6,584 nucleotides of DNA. It comes from Planctomycetota bacterium. Lineage in GTDB: Bacteria > Planctomycetota > Phycisphaerae > UBA1845. The stretch lies in contig JADFHG010000220.1 in assembly GCA_022567365.1 (NCBI GenBank), forward strand, positions 1 to 6,584, read 5' to 3'. The first letter of the stretch is position 1; each line of letters starts with the position of its first letter. Of the stretch, positions 6,364-6,584 are shown one piece after another. The notes under the pieces were generated by a model. That model worked only from the letters and a program-made list of their open reading frames with translations. It was not told where the DNA came from and did not search any database. The translations under genes were made by a program, and so were the position numbers.

Positions 6364-6390
6364 CCGCCCATTATTCCTCTCGCAGGGCGG
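6364..6390 (+). terminator. Hairpin after the PIG-L gene, possible terminator
   Basis: CCGCCC (6364-6369) pairs perfectly with GGGCGG (6385-6390) across a 15-base loop, starting 20 bases after the stop codon. The placement is right for a terminator, but no T-run follows, so intrinsic termination is doubtful. Confidence 0.35.
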
Positions 6391-6498
6391 GTGACCGATC
6401 GGGAGTTGCCGGACGGTACGCGTCGTTCATGCTGATCATTGTTTATAGGGAAGTCCCCATGCGATGACGCGGCCGGAGGAACCGACCCGAGAACGAGC

Positions 6499-6581
6499 AT
6501 ACTACTCCGCCACATAACAAGTGAACACGTTAGTAGTTTCATCGTCCCGAAATCGCACGCAAACGGAGTAATACGTGTTCA
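6499..6581. repeat. Overlapping inverted repeats at the right window edge
   Basis: TGAACACGT (6522-6530) is the exact reverse complement of ACGTGTTCA (6573-6581), with a 42-base spacer. TACTCCG (6503-6509) mirrors CGGAGTA (6564-6570), and ACTACT (6501-6506) mirrors AGTAGT (6532-6537). The first two pairs cross each other, so they form either a pseudoknot or alternative folds. The tract looks richer in A and T than the rest of the window. No gene is supported in 6344-6584; it may be the leader of a gene or RNA beyond the window. Confidence 0.45.
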
Positions 6582-6584
6582 GAT

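Noticed and set aside
6464..6517. 17-codon plus-strand mini-frame (MTRPEEPTRERAYYSAT)
   Set aside because: It is too short to support without conservation; I see no convincing ribosome binding site and no known leader-peptide pattern.
6270..6542. 90-residue minus-strand frame beginning MKLLTCSLVMW, superficially like a lipoprotein signal
   Set aside because: It overlaps the 3' end of the PIG-L gene, has no clear ribosome binding site or domain, and the rest is low-complexity Ser/Arg/Pro. Chance is more likely.

Overview
This is a GC-rich (about 60% by eye) bacterial chromosomal stretch with five protein-coding genes and no rRNA, tRNA, CRISPR array or recognisable transposase. The exporter has an ATP-binding domain of ordinary bacterial type but carries an unusually large extracytoplasmic insert. 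Together with the overall gene style, this suggests a Gram-negative-type environmental bacterium, possibly a planctomycete or relative. That placement is an impression from protein style and is weakly supported.

Layout. Left block (+ strand): the 3' part of a GT-B-fold glycosyltransferase-like gene (2-937, cut by the window edge), then after 116 bases a full MsbA-type ABC exporter (1054-3255) with a PDZ-like insert between its first two membrane helices. A glycosyltransferase next to a lipid/polysaccharide-type exporter suggests cell-envelope glycoconjugate assembly. Middle: a 448-base gap (3256-3703) between convergent genes, packed with hairpins, including a perfect 19-bp inverted repeat around a 19-base spacer (3531-3587). 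Right block: on the minus strand, a GNAT acetyltransferase (5422-4931) followed by a LOG-family nucleotide phosphoribohydrolase-like gene (4750-3704). Divergent from the GNAT gene, on the plus strand, is a PIG-L/LmbE-family zinc deacetylase resembling BshB1 (5582-6343), with a good sigma70-type promoter and ribosome binding site. The last 241 bases hold no supported gene but carry a hairpin and overlapping inverted repeats.

Functionally the left block reads as envelope biogenesis. The right block holds small-molecule enzymes (deacetylase, acetyltransferase, nucleotide hydrolase) with no obvious single pathway. No clear new defence or mobile system is visible. The most unusual items are the PDZ-like insert in the exporter, the loss of the usual GT4 key residues in the glycosyltransferase, and the structured intergenic region.
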